From Tenodera sinensis (lineage: Eukaryota; Arthropoda; Insecta; Mantodea; Mantidae): DNA of 64,000 nucleotides. The stretch spans positions 152,500,374 to 152,564,373 of the forward strand of contig CM060965.1 of the NCBI GenBank assembly GCA_030765045.1. Direction: 5' to 3'. Position 1 is the first letter of the stretch; each line of letters opens with the position of its first letter. Below, in pieces: positions 11,990-25,034 of the stretch. The translations under genes and the position numbers were made by a program. The notes under the pieces were generated by a model that ran no database searches, was not told the DNA's origin, and saw nothing but the letters and a program-made list of their open reading frames with translations.

Positions 11990-12894
11990 TGAAAACTCAT
12001 CAAGAATAGAATACTTAATAATACGTAAATATTTAGTTGCCAATTGCTTGCCAACAGTTTCCGTGTACTCAGGAGAGATTTAGCTGTGTGACGCAGGGAA
12101 AATATTTCCGCCCCCTTATCTTGACTTAAATGTACCACAAAGTAACCTACAATAAACAGTATCATAACTGAATACTGAAGCAGCTTCATTCCTAAGCCCT
12201 CAAAGATAATAACAACAGACAAAACAGAGGCATCAAGGAACTGACTTCACTTGTTTAACCAACAACAGAAATGGAAAATTGTCTATAGTGTCGCCGAAAT
12301 AAGGAAGTACACAAACGCTCGTAGAGGCTGTAAGCACGTGACCGCAGAGAACGCTCTGATTGGTTCCTGATCGAAGCTCTGACGAAGAAAAATAAAAGTA
12401 AAATAAAATAAATAAAAATAAAAGTAAAAATAATACCTAGTAGTATTGAATTTGGGGATCTGTATTCAGGAGCTATTGGAAATTAATGACATAAGTATTG
12501 CGTTAGATTCAGCTAAAAATGAGATTAAACATTAATTGGAAAATATAGTGTTATTTAAAAGCAGATCCTTGCGTTTCCCCTGCATCTATACGTCCATGAA
12601 ATAAGACCCGAGCTGACTAGTATCTGCTTTATAATTGGCTTCAAAACGTGAGACTACTAAACTCAAACCACTTCAATACTAATGATGCACGTTGGACTCA
12701 ACCAACTGAGCCAACATATGGTTTACAAAGTGTTTTCTCGTTGCAATTTCGTCGACATCTTTATCGTTGCTCTATAATGCCAGAAATTCATGGAGAGGAT
12801 GGCAAGACTGGTGACTCGATTTGTGACAAGGATGATCGTAAATAATTCTCGAGTCCTTTGAGGAGTGAGAATGAGTGTTCGGTCAAGGACTGAT
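11990..12894. other. Unassigned spacer beside the GC-richer island
   Basis: Contains a CACGTG hexamer near 12333 but no recognisable gene. The short open frames are not convincing. Confidence 0.4.
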
Positions 12895-13110
12895 TGCAGC
12901 GGAATTTTAAAACTTTAAAAGATTTCACTATCGCTCAAAGCCTATGTATTCCCATATTCCCCTTGCACTTATAAGGAAGTAAGCAATAAGATAATTTCTG
13001 CAAGTGTTTATCTCGACTAACATGAAGAAGATAGAGGAATAAGAGTTTCTAAGAATGGTTAGTACAGGAGTAGAGAAAGTCATGTGAATGCAACACATCA
13101 GATTTTTTCC
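12895..13110 (+). mobile_element. GT-tract MITE-like family, copy 5 (3' end only)
   Basis: 'cactatcgctcaaagcctat', 'attccccttgcac', 'aagcaataagataattt' and the terminal 'agtagagaaagtcatgtga' and 'atgcaacacatcagatttt' match the right end of the full copy closely. Confidence 0.8.
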
Positions 13111-15351
13111 CTTTTATTTAATTCAGATATCAATCTGAATAATAACCAAAAATGTATTCTCCCGAAGTAATTGATTCCGCGTTACTGCTTTTACAATATG
13201 GGAAACGCCGGATTCAGATAAACTACACACACACAGCTTTTCTTTGGCACTATTCGCCTCAGTATTACACTCTGATATATCTGGACTGGAACTGGAACAA
13301 GCTGGCTGTGGTTTTTTAAACAGCTCGTTTATTTTTACACATTCTTAATACTTCCTCCTTTTCATAGTCCTTTCTTTTGCGAGTTTCCTATATTGAGAAT
13401 CATTTTTCTCGATTGTCAGTCATGTTCACGACTATTAAAATATAAATCACATAGGTATTAATAAAAAATTCCGTTCTTTATTGCTACAGATTAAATTGAA
13501 CAGCCAAGCGTTCGCTGGGAGTATTTTTTTAACGTTTGAATGGGCACTGTTCAACGTTGATGACTACTCTTATAATATAATAATGATTGCGGCATCTTTC
13601 AAAACAACACATGTGATTGTGAGCAGCGATATTCACCTTCCTAACGTATGGTAATATAATACCAATAAATTAGTTGATTAAAGTGACACAAGATAAAAGC
13701 AACATTTCTCTCTCGGAAAAATATATTAGCCTGCAATCAACATATTCCATTCTCTTCCTACTTCCCAGGTTAAATCTAAAGATATGATGTAATTGTGCGA
13801 TGAAAAGCAGCATAATATTTCATTCATATATGATGGATCTACAGGAAACTTATTGCCACTGAAAATGCTCTGGTTTGAAATCAACACGCGATATTCATGT
13901 TTATTTGGAAATTATAGAACCATCATTTAAAAGCGTCATTAAACTAACCTGAAAAGTTATTGTAGACAGTTACAATAATGTGTGCAGCCAAGAAATCTAC
14001 AAGTAACTTACATATATAATTTCGAACATATTTTGGTTTGCTTACTAGGTAACAGTTAAAGATAAGGTGAGGTGGTAATTTCATAGAAAGTTGACGGTCA
14101 AGTGCGACAAGATTACGCCAATAGATAACTCTGATTGGAAGTTACCCATAGATTGGATTGGTCAATATCATATACTTGGCGTACGAACCAACTGATCGTG
14201 TTTTTCTTTTCTTTTTTTAATCAAATCATACACGCCTCCTTGATTATCTCTGTTTTCTTATATCTGCCAGATGACTTCATAAAGGAAGTCTCATAAAACG
14301 TTTACATCTGGGTAGGTACCCTTCATTCTACTCTGAGCCTCTATTTAGTTACCTATCTCTGGGTCTACAAGTATACCACGTTATTCACAAGACTGTCTTG
14401 GAAATTGGAAGTTTGCCTTGCGCAGAATACAGCACGAGAAGTGTCTTAACGTTACTCTCACTTTTACTGTTTCAAACATATTGTTTACTTTGTTAGTCAC
14501 TGGCAACGCATTTGTACGTGTCCAGATTTCTCCGTTACTAGAGCAACATCCAACAAGCTCCAAGAGAAAGAAAATGGTCATTTGGATGTGCAAGTGCATG
14601 AAGCGTAAATAACAAGACCAGCCAAGTGAGTCAAATATGCACTTTAGCCATACATTAAACCTCCCACTAGAACCTCAGCCACATACTTTGACAATATCTC
14701 GCATTAGAAGAAGAATGATTGCAGAGCTGTCACATAAACAGTACGACAGGTTTCTGGACAAAGAAGTGTGCAAGAAGAGATCTAAATACAAAAAGAAAAA
14801 GAGGAAGCTATATCAAAAGGTTCTTTCTTTAGCACTTCTTTCTCTTCATAGGTAAAAGAGGACATTCCCTTATTCAAGAATAAAAGACACCATCTTTTTG
14901 CTGTTCCTTTATGTTCCCCATTGTTTTGTTCGTGTACAGTTTGCTACGCTCAGTTAATCTAATTTGTAAGGCACAATTTAAATAGTTTTTGTTTAGTGGT
15001 TTCCCTTTGCATTTCAAAGTACAAGCAATGTCTAAATACGTAAAAATGCCACTTAAATTAATAAAAGTTGATTCAGTAAAGAAATTTCTTTAAGATAATT
15101 CAACATGTAACATTAAAATCGTACACTTTATTACAACAGCAGTACTTTGGTTAAAAATGTGCGAATCATACGAAGAGTAAGATTCTACTGATTATTCCGT
15201 TCCTGTGCCAGACATCTTATCGTGACCTAATGAGTCTAAGGGTGAATAAGCAACATTGATAAAGTTGATGAGAAATAGTACTTGATTTCGGTTTAAAGAT
15301 ATCCCCTCCACACTGGAATCACAATGTATAACGGACTAATTCCTGGCAATA
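13111..15351. other. Long AT-rich spacer without recognised content
   Basis: No gene, RNA gene or repeat family was identified. Open frames at 14381-14612 (both strands) and 14637-14855 show no recognisable domain. Confidence 0.4.
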
Positions 15352-15353
15352 TA

Positions 15354-15774
15354 CAGAATGTCCCAAAACTAGATCGACAAACTTTTAAACCGGAAAAATG
15401 GCTGATGTCTTTGCGAGAGTATAGGAGAATAGGGCACGCCGATGCACTCTTTGTGTTAATCACAATGGGCGTGCGTCCCAACATTTACTTTGAATAGTAA
15501 AACTGTCATTAACTGTAAATAATGAGAAATTTGTGTTTTGCTAATGTGTTCCGTGTTTCTTGGATTAAGATTGTGTGCCTAAGATAAATTCAATACTAAT
15601 TCGCATTGTTGATTTTAAGTACTTAAACTGGGTGGGATGCAGTAATCTATGACATTAACTCGTCTAGCGCTTAAACGAAGAACCGCAGCAAAAAACTTTC
15701 CCAAACAAAACGTGTTTAAAATAATGTTATCTATCAGCTCCCAAAGTTTGTCGGTCAAATTTTGGGACACTCTA
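15354..15774. mobile_element. mariner-type MITE, 421 bp
   Basis: The ends form terminal inverted repeats of about 30 bp: 'agaatgtcccaaaac' then 'cgacaaacttt' on the left, complementary to 'aaagtttgtcggtc' and 'ttttgggacactc' on the right. A TA dinucleotide lies immediately outside each end (15352-15353, 15775-15776). That is the Tc1/mariner target-site pattern. Non-autonomous: there is no transposase inside. Confidence 0.8.
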
Positions 15775-15886
15775 TATAAAGCGAATAAACTTAGCTAAAC
15801 ACTACAGTTATAGACTGATCCATTTTATCAACTGTGCAAAGGTTTTGCCCACTTTTGTCTAAAGTTTTAGCCCACGTTAAATTTAC

Positions 15887-16124
<238 letters not shown>

Positions 16125-17692
16125 TGACTTTACTCAAACTTATTTTTTGCATACTGCGTAATTTTTAAATGAGAATATTTTCCAAGGTAATTGCAATCTT
16201 CAATGTTATTATGGGAAGTCGCGCACTTAATAGTAATAAATCGACACCCTTATGCATCCAATAATAATAGTGTTGTTTGACACTATGTTGACACTATATT
16301 TCCTTTCTATGCTAACTGCTAACTACAAAGATTGGATTCTTCCTTCTGTTTTGGTATATCAAAAACAGAGATTTAAATTGAATGTAAGAATTGCTTTTCG
16401 AGCTACTGTGAACATTTGATGCATTCCAATGATGTTATCTTGAAAGTCCTTTAGGTGACCTAGCTCATTTTCTTGAATATCTCTACATGTAACTATTAAA
16501 TAGGTAGCTCCAGCGATCGCGTTACTTGCGTAGTTGAACGAAAGTCTAGATGTAGCTTGACCTTGCCCCCAGTGGTTTTTCATAAAATCCTTCGCAGGAT
16601 TAAATCTGACTTGCGTAACCTCCCAGTTTCATAATCATAATCATAATTATCATCATCTTATCCTTTTTTAGAAATGACTTCGGAGAATGTACTTTTTATT
16701 ATCTTTGAATTGCCATTTTTAAGTAAGTTCAGATTAAGTATTCCTTCCTAAATGCTGGGTGCTCGCTATTCTATTAAATGGGAGGGTTCTGACATGATTC
16801 AATTAGAGATAAAATTTCTTCATCGACCGCTCCGTGATTCCAAATGGATTGGAGTTTCAAAACAAGTTTGCAGCACATAGGAAGTTAATTCGTCCAATAA
16901 AATTGAAATAAGTGTACTGATCGGATTCCTGCGCATGCACAATGACTCCAGAAATCTTAAGAAAATTTGTTGACAGCACAAAAAAATAGTTCAACAACAA
17001 AGTTTTGCTGATAAAAGCATAAAAGGGTTGAACAGTGTAATTGACAAGGTTAACGAATACCTACCACTGTGCATGCAGCACCAAATCATAGCTTTAATTT
17101 CAACTAAAGTTAACGACCGTCTATTCAAACTGAGGCTCAAATGTCTGCGTCACTCAATACTGACGCATCTGCTTTTCAACGGTTCCTAATTGCTACTTGT
17201 GAACTATAAATAACGTATCATTTCTTTTCTTCGCTCCGTCATATCCTCCTACATTTCCTTTGGAATAGCTACTAGGCTCAAAATAATTGCAAGGAATCAA
17301 AATGATCAAAATAAATAAGTGAATAAATAAGTAAATAAATAAATAGATAAATACATACAGAAATAAAGAAGGAACGCAAGAATAAATAACAAGAAACCGA
17401 CTACATAGAAAACGTAGTCCTATCACAAAAGCTTCAAGTGTTTATCTCCAGCATGCAGAAGGTAATTTTAATGCATGTGCATATTTCTTTCAGAAGCTGA
17501 AATGTCGTAGAAAAACAATCAACTCACCAACAGAGTTTGGTATTCTTTACCGTCTACAAAAAGAGTTCCTTTTATTTAAACTTTAATTTATAACAATTAA
17601 TGCACTTAATGTATTCATTATTGCATTGACAGCATTAACTATGCAAGTTAGCACCCCTTTCTTCAAAAAATAAAATGAAATAAAAACATAAG
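16125..17692. other. AT-rich spacer with short TAAA-like stretch
   Basis: No gene recognised. A degenerate AAAT/AAAC stretch occurs at about 17310-17390. Confidence 0.4.
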
Positions 17693-17729
17693 AAAGAACG
17701 AAGGAAAGAAAGAAAGAAAAAAAGAAAAA

Positions 17730-17761
<32 letters not shown>

Positions 17762-18030
17762 AAAGGAAGAAAGAAAGACAGGAAGGAGGGAAGAAAGAAA
17801 AGGAAGAAAGAAAAGGAAGAAAGAAAGAAAAAAGGAAGAAAGAAAAAAGAAAGAAGAAAGGAAGAAAGACAAGAAGGAAGGAAGCAAGAAAAAAGAAAGT
17901 AAGGAAGGAAGGAAGAAAGGAAGAAAGAAAGAAAGAATTAATGAAAGAAAGAGAGAAAGAAAGAAAGAAAGAGAGAAAGAAAGAAAGAGAGAGAGAGAGA
18001 GAAAGAAAGAAAGAAAGAGAGAGAAAGAAA

Positions 18031-18092
<62 letters not shown>

Positions 18093-18137
18093 AAAAAGAA
18101 AGAAAGAAAGAAAGAAATGAAGCAAGAAAGAAAGGAA
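17693..18137. repeat. GAAA/GAA/GGAA purine tract, about 445 nt
   Basis: One strand is almost purely A and G, with GAAA predominant and GGAA and GA variants. Its minus-strand Phe/Ser/Leu open frames are low-complexity artefacts. A homopurine-homopyrimidine run this long could form triplex DNA (inference). Confidence 0.97.
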
Positions 18138-20269
18138 AGTGTGCTTGTGACTAGGGGATCTTCCTTAGAGGACCAACTTAAGGGGGTTGTTGGTGTATTT
18201 GACTTAGGAGTTTAGCTATTATGACTTTGTGATTGACACAGGTAAATCTGAGATAGCACTCTATTATTTTTCTTCTCACTCTGATGTGTAACACCCTGCT
18301 TCAAAAGTGAGACTAATTCTTTCTTTCCTGGGACAATAAATATTACAAGAAGTAGCACCTGTAACACATTGTATTACCGCATCAAACAAAAGAATTATGA
18401 TCATACATCACTAATGAATTGTGTTTACTGGAAACTCAACAAACCACTGGATATAATATTGTAGCAACACTGGCACTGCTTAAAGTTCTACTGTATTATA
18501 AGACAATGATTTTGAACTGCTGGTGTTACTCTATTTGCATCTTTCCCTCTCTCCACGGACGTTGACACGTTCAAGGACAAGGACATTCCCTTGAGTCAAT
18601 GACAGTAGTTTAGCGTTGGTCACCCAATTAAATAAACATCGGCGATGAAGCGTCATTAAGAAGCAGATATCCATGGAGGAAGGTTCTTGCTGATCCCTAT
18701 AAGTTATACAAATACACATATTATCGTTATAGTGCAGTCAGCAGATTGCTGTTAGCCACTTGATGCCTCAGCTGCGCGCAAATTCGCCAATATCGTACCA
18801 GAGGAACTCCACCTCACGATGTGTCCAAATTTGGCGCACATACAACACATACCTCGACCTGCGATATTGGGGCGGTGACTTCGCCAAGTGATGCCAAACT
18901 TATTGTTGGAGAGCCGCCTCAAGGTCACCACACTTTGCTACAGTAGACAGCCTCTAGGTCAGCAGAGGCGTAAAGGAATGGGGGGACACCTTCTTGTAGC
19001 CGCTATTTTAACAAGGCGTCGCCTTCACACATCATTTGATAGAGTGAATGTTATAGGAGCGTAATGCAGGATGAGTCAAAATTATGCTTCCACTTTTATG
19101 GTAGGGCCTTACCGTTCATTAAATGAGATAAATAATTAACATGCGGATCTCAATCTCATGCCTGTGCTACACAAGCATTTCATGGGAAATACATACATCA
19201 CATCCCCTATTCGATCCTTAGGCCATTTTGATTTGACTTATTTCATTCTTGAAAATGTCTTTTCACAGATATGCGTTGATTCAGATATTCTTCGTCGTGC
19301 AAAGGCTTTCAAACGAAGAAATATGTCACTCATCAGACAGTTGCAAAAATAAACCAAATTAACTTCCTTGCGTTTGTGTCTTAGTGGCTCATTAGCGCAT
19401 TATACTGTATATCAAATAAAAATCTAAGCGCTTAATTTTATTTATGCTCGACCATGCCATAATGTAGGGTTTATACGCCACTGTAATGGACCTCATTATA
19501 TCTAAATCTTCATTATGACTCTGCTATACACTAATCAAAGGTGCACAAGTACAGCAAAGGTGCACCAGTTCATAACGACACTGCTAATCGACCAATCAAA
19601 GGTGCACCTGTTCATCTCGATAGTGCTAACCGCCAATCAAAAATCGACATGTAGCGATCAATGCTTCGGCGTCTGTGCATATTCCTACCAGCCAAAGGCG
19701 TATACGGAATAAATCTACTCTGTTTATTTAATAATTAGTGTTGATATTGTAAATAAAATTGTAATAAATTCAATTATTCTTCTCCTTTTTGAAAGTCTAC
19801 TCCTTTAAATGTTATAGCATGTATACTGTCTATATCATTGTGTCAAGATCAACATAACAAAAGTCAAAGGCGCTATTATCGATTCTCGTATCTACAATCG
19901 AATCGAGTAACAAATAGTTAAAATGTCGGACACCAGTGACAGTAACAAACAGCGTAAAATATTAAAAACATTTGCTTTAAACTTAGACATGTTTGAGCGT
20001 ATAGTCGTATGAAACTTGAATATAATGGCAATGAAGATGCTCGTATGAATATTATAAAACTCCCCACTACTCATTTCATATATTTTATATATAAAGTATA
20101 CTCGCATCTTAATTACTGTCATTATACTCTCGTTGCATAATACACCTACTATTATTGGTTCGAAATTCGCCAATAAATTAATATACCTACGTATAATGGG
20201 TGCACCGTTTCTTTTTACTTTTATTTTTTTGAAGTTTGTAAGCGGACGAAACAAAAGCAGCTCACGGGC
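18138..20269. other. Unassigned spacer
   Basis: No gene recognised. Positions 18720-19080 are GC-richer and repeat-like, but no family could be assigned. Confidence 0.35.
19533..19648. repeat. Degenerate minisatellite, about 3 units
   Basis: 'aatcaaaggtgcac' at 19533 and 19594 and a decayed 'aatcaaaaatcgac' at 19635, with 'gtgcac' at 19541, 19560 and 19602. Unit spacing is irregular (about 40-60 nt). Confidence 0.45.
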
Positions 20270-20660
20270 AAGGGTTGGTCACTGATGTCACAAATTTTTC
20301 TGTTACACGTATGCTCTCTCACCACCCCAGTAACAACAAATGACAGGGATGGTAAAGGAAAGTGCACTGTTCTACTGCAATCAATCCATCTACCAGGAAA
20401 TCTGTACTCCAGATACGAACAAATAGCATGGACATATTCTTGTTGTAAATACCCAGCAAGTTGAATTTATATCCGTAGTTCATCAATGGTATAGGTACTG
20501 CTGCAACATAGGCACCCGTTTGAAGTCATTATTGGGGCAGGGCCCAGTTACCCCAACGATAATCATAGCGCACCAAAATTCACCTTTGGAGCCTCATGCT
20601 CATGACTCGAGGATTTTCAGCGTTCCAGTAAATTGTATTATGTGGGTTAAGAAGTCCACT
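20270..20660 (-). pseudogene. Decayed Tc1/mariner-like transposase, C-terminal half
   Basis: Minus-strand reading in shifting frames gives an 'AENPRVM' segment, then 'YLQQEY', 'PGRWID' and 'GVVREHTC'. The order resembles the DDE half of the insect transposase family that carries an N-terminal DUF4817-like helix-turn-helix (ENPHxxxx, then W-I-GR-G-P, then a VK-hydrophobic-H-V segment). Several stops and frameshifts make it non-functional. A fragment of the matching N-terminal half lies at 59219-59645 in unrelated sequence. The family match is from memory of its layout, not a search. Confidence 0.5.
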
Positions 20661-21165
20661 GGTTATAGTATAGCATTAGAATATAATCGCCATTGAGACT
20701 ATTCTGTATTACTCACATCACTAAATGGGATGCGTTTTTAACACTGGAACATGAACGCTGGTTTCTCATTCTATGTAAGGCCTTAAACAGTTGCCTTTCT
20801 AACGAAAGGATAGTGGTGACCTCTATACACAGCGCTCATTGTCATAAAGATACAGACAAGAGAGGAAAATCTTTGGGGTACACACCTTGTGGTCTATTCG
20901 AGTCTCAAGGAAACTTTCATTTAAATATTCCAAGAGCAACTAAAAAAGTCCTTTAATGTTGTGAAATGTATGTTGCATCCTTTGGCGAATATTACAAATG
21001 TGTGGCCGTTTATAGTCGTGTGTGTAACTAATCCGCCCAATTTTATTATATTCTTGTTTAATATACTGAGGGAGAGAATGGTTAAACAATTGACAATAAA
21101 ATATGAATGATTATAGAACAATATAAAATTATACTAAACGCAGGTGCTTTCAGATACACATTTCT

Positions 21166-21339
21166 GAAACTCCTAGAGGTCCTTGCCATAAAGCTGATCA
21201 AACCATTGATCATGTTCAATGGGATTGCCCAATATTGGATCGGCAACGCAGTGTCTTCAAGGCGAAAACCAGACGCGAAGAGAACTGGCCAATAAATCAC
21301 AATGCCATTGTGAACAAATGCTGGGAGCATAAACTTTGA
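21166..21339 (+). pseudogene. Non-LTR retrotransposon ORF2 C-terminal fragment
   Basis: An open stretch of 58 codons ends at a stop at 21339. It contains a zinc-knuckle-like C-x8-H-x4-C (PCHKADQTIDHVQWDC), followed by a Trp-Pro-Ile segment near the C-terminus. This is the usual end of jockey/I-type LINE ORF2 proteins after the RNase H region. Nothing of the reverse transcriptase precedes it, as expected for a 5'-truncated copy. Confidence 0.6.
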
Positions 21340-22082
21340 ATTATTGTACTAGTTGTGTCTTATTATATAATTGAGAGTACGTAATAGTGGAACCGCGAAA
21401 TAACCAACAAAAGACAACATAAACGTAACATAACATAACAACACAAGTAAGTTAATACAAACCATGTAGTGCAACAGATTTTTACAGAAAAAGTGCTATT
21501 GGTTACTATGTAAAGGTAAACATGTTAATATTTTAAATCAACACACACCCTCTCTCTCTCTCTCTCTTGAGATGTAAAACCGCTTAATTGACAATATTTA
21601 TAATCGCATCATCAAACTTGAGATTATTTTGTAATACCTACATGTGATAATAATGTTATCAACATGCATTGAAAACTGGTTCGCAATCTGGTTCTCTGCA
21701 GGATGTTGTAAGTTACATTATGGATGAAGTAAGAAATTGCTTTAGATGACATATAACCACATATTAGTATCCCATTTCTAGCCGGAGGCAATTCCTGCAG
21801 ACTGTATGGTAGGCCGCAATTTTCCTCTTCGCTGCGGTTTTGTCCGTAAACAAAGTGTCTGGATACACGCGTATAGAATTACCCGAAAACCGATGTTGGT
21901 TTGCCAGTCTAGATAGAATACTCAGATTTTCCATAGATATGGCTCAAGGCCAGAACATGTCGGGAGCGTTATGGACCGATGAATCATTTATGACAGACCT
22001 AACGACGTAAAACACATTTTATTTTTAATATAAATATTGATATTTTAAGTAATTCAGAGTTTAAACATGTTATTTCTAGAGT
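21340..22082. other. Unassigned AT-rich spacer
   Basis: Includes a short CT run (about 21550-21568). No gene recognised. Confidence 0.4.
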
Positions 22083-22205
22083 GTAACAAATCGAGCGAAG
22101 GGGCGCCGCGGCATCCTCTCCATTTGGGAGGTCTGGGATTCGATCCCCAGCGACTGCACACTCTGACTTGAGTTTTTCGTGGTTTCCCCTTGTCACTTAG
22201 TTTAT
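22083..22205 (+). mobile_element. tRNA-derived SINE (type shared with 6145)
   Basis: A B-box-like 'gggattcgatccccag' is followed by 'gagtttttcgtggtttcccc' and 'ttgtcacttag', the same tail as at 6145-6243. Confidence 0.65.
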
Positions 22206-22529
22206 ATTTGGTTTATTTATTTATTTTTGTAGGGATAGTTTAGTGATATTACCTGAGAAAGTAATGTATGTATAAATTATGATTTTATAAAATGGAAATA
22301 AATGAGAAATTTGGATATATGCCCCGGTATAGTAATCTAGATGACGGGGTACGATATTAAGATTTATTATAGTATGTAATATTATATTACATTATATTAT
22401 TATGTCACTTAGCACAATACTGAGAATTCTCGAAAATGGTTATATACCTACCGCACAAAAAATAAAAAATAAATAAAAACAAACAAAAGAAAGGAAATGT
22501 CTATTTCTTCGAGTTTACCAGATATGTAA

Positions 22530-22912
22530 AGTGACTCAGAATAAAAATATCTTAAATATATATGGTATTTTAATCAAAATCACTAGAGCTATTTTTGAAA
22601 AATCAGAATTTTCGAAAACTTTTTTATGTAAAAGGTAGTTTATGTTGGGGAGAATTACTTGAAAATCTTCCTGTAGCAATCTTAGAAAGTACTGGACTTA
22701 AATACGAAGTTTGGTACTTAATCAACTTTTCGTTTTTGAGTCATGATATTCAGGCACGCATAAACACCCACAGATATTTTTTTCTAAAAATGCTTCCTTT
22801 TTTAAATTCAGGGAACCTCAAAGCGTGTATTTCCAGTGAAATCTAGGTAATATCCAATTTATGGTTGGAATGCAACACGTTCTCTGTAGTTATAGGTTAT
22901 GCATGGGATTGA
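22530..22912 (-). mobile_element. GT-tract MITE-like family, copy 6 (partial)
   Basis: Reverse orientation: 'tattttaatcaaaat', 'gtagtttatgttggggag', 'cttgaaaatcttcctgt', 'caacttttcgtttttgagt' and 'cctcaaagcgtgtatttcc' follow the family order. The dinucleotide tract is almost gone. Confidence 0.7.
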
Positions 22913-24029
22913 ACCTTCATACAGGAAACAAAAGGTTGCGGAGTTTTGACTATAGGCAGTGCAAGGGGTCAGACTATCACATGAACACAACAAAGAGGAG
23001 GCGAGGTACGGTCGACGCTTGAACGTTGTTGCATAACTTATATTCAGTACTGTTACCATTTGTAGTAAATTTCACTCCCAAATTCTTGTACAAGTTCAGC
23101 AGTACGTGAATATTTTGATTTTCGTGCTGGAGGCATTTTATTCTGTGTAAATAGTGAGAGACACTATCCACTGTGAGCCCAGTTGTGTTTTGAGCTTTGA
23201 CTGTCCCTTGTGCAATGACGTGACGCTCTGCCCATGTGCTGGCAACTTGCAATCGCCTCATTTCGCGTTAGCTGTATGAAGATTCGAAGCATAATTTCAG
23301 AAGATGGACTATCGGGGGGAGCTTAAGGAACCTTTTACCTGAATATCACGGGATTTTTCAATCATTATTAGAAATAATCGGGCTCTACGGATTCATTAAG
23401 GGTATAAGGAAGATTCACAATAAAACCTGTACAATTATTTCATAAAGAATGAGAGGAGATAGATGAAATTAATTCGTCAATCTAGATTTTCCACAAAAAG
23501 AAGTGATCAGCTGTTTCCCATTACCGAGGGTGCCAACTGTTCTGAGTTGCTTCAACTATGTGACAAGAACAGGTTGAAAGAAGGACCCCAATTGGTGAAC
23601 ACGTTAAACGATGGTCACTGCTCTGACGTCGCGATAAGTGTAAGCAATGTGTAAACACGTGGGAGGTTCCGTAAAACACCGTTTCCGTCGTTCACAAAAA
23701 TCAAATATTCACCACATCGCGGTTACTCGACATAAGATCAATGACGTCAGAAATGGCATATCAGGTTCCCAACAGGAAACCTTACCTGCTCCAGGAGTAT
23801 GGTGTTACTGAGAGTACTCATTCAGGAAAACCAGTTCTTCCTCTTATTCAGCGTCGCACTGGCTGGAAAGTGCAATTACACGCATCAAGGTGGTAAACAA
23901 TGCTGAAAGAAAACCATCAGTCCGACCTTAATAGCCTCGACACCATGTGCCGTTTTTATTGCTTTCTCTATAACTACTTATCGTAGATAAGACGAAGTAC
24001 TGTATTCCACAAGGGAAAGAAGGGGAAAA

Positions 24030-24065
<36 letters not shown>

Positions 24066-24780
24066 AAAGAAGAAGAAGAAAAGAAAAACAGTCCGCGTCC
24101 TCTGCTGGGCTTGTGGTTTCCCTTCAGCTCATCTCTCCCTACGGGAGGGTGGTAGCCTGCAGTAGATCCATAACGGGTCGCGGTGGCCAGGTGTCCCCCT
24201 TCGCTTCAGTGCCTCATACCTCGTGAAATTCCCAATTAAGGCACATCTACATAGAAACTACTTGTAACATAAATACTTTTCATTTTGTAAGGACTTCAAA
24301 CTTTTTGGATCAACTCCATGTAAGCACTGATTGTCTTAGAGATCGCAATTTTAGGACGTTTTACGTTAATACTACCCTTAGCTTTGTGCCATTATAATTA
24401 ACATTTGAAATGTCACTAGATTTTGTCAAGCTATTGTGTTTCAATTGGGCATTTTCAGTTGTTGGCGAAGTACTACATCAATTATGACTAACAACTGATA
24501 TCGAAACCATTTTGAGTTAATGATCTGAGCGATATTCCCATCACAAGAAAGAAAGGGGGCGTTCCAAGTTTATTCTTGGTAATTTGTAAGGTAGGGGGCC
24601 CTTTTAAGATTTCAGCTCATAGCGTCTATTCTAATCCAAACTTCAATGCTAGAAAATTGTTCAGTTCGTTTTTGTATTTTTTTTAAATCAGTGCTAAAAC
24701 CACTATCATTAATTGAAGCGCGTTTCACCCTTAGAAGACAGTACACGTTCGCCGCACTCCACCTTGCACTATTCAATCAT
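22913..24780. other. Spacer with a short GAAA run
   Basis: A GAAA run lies at about 24027-24084 and an unassigned GC-richer patch at about 24090-24230. A 94-codon minus-strand frame (22977-23261) has mixed composition but no recognisable domain or splice context. Confidence 0.4.
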
Positions 24781-24789
24781 ATTGCGTTA

Positions 24790-25034
24790 ACCTAGCGTTT
24801 TGTGTAGTCCCGCCCTTTTTGCTTTCTTTTTCGATGGCGTTCTTAGAGGTCCTTTCATTAGTTCCTTTTTAATCTAACACACTACTGCTTCTGAACACCC
24901 GATAGCCTTAGCTGTTTCTTTTACTGCCTTACACGCATTTTGCTTCAAAAGTAATCTAACACATTCATAATTATTTGGCGTTCCTTACTTCTTAATTTAC
25001 CAATATATCGTCTCTTCCTAGCTTCCCCCTCCAT
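24790..25034 (-). pseudogene. Transposase helix-turn-helix N-terminus, decayed
   Basis: From ATG 25034 the minus strand reads MEGEARKRRYIGKLRSKERQ and on to VLDYF, then a stop. After a small shift it reads 'ACKAVKETAKAIGCSEAVV', a stop, and a Lys-rich tail. The pattern (GKLRSKERQII, then TAKAIGxSExxV) is the helix-turn-helix start of an insect Tc1/mariner-superfamily transposase. The catalytic DDE part is not seen. At least one stop and one frameshift interrupt it. Confidence 0.55.

Noticed and set aside
17583..18125. 180-codon Phe/Ser/Leu frame
   Set aside because: Encoded by the GAAA purine tract, with no other coding evidence.
22977..23261. 94-codon minus-strand gene
   Set aside because: Mixed composition but no recognisable domain, promoter or splice context.
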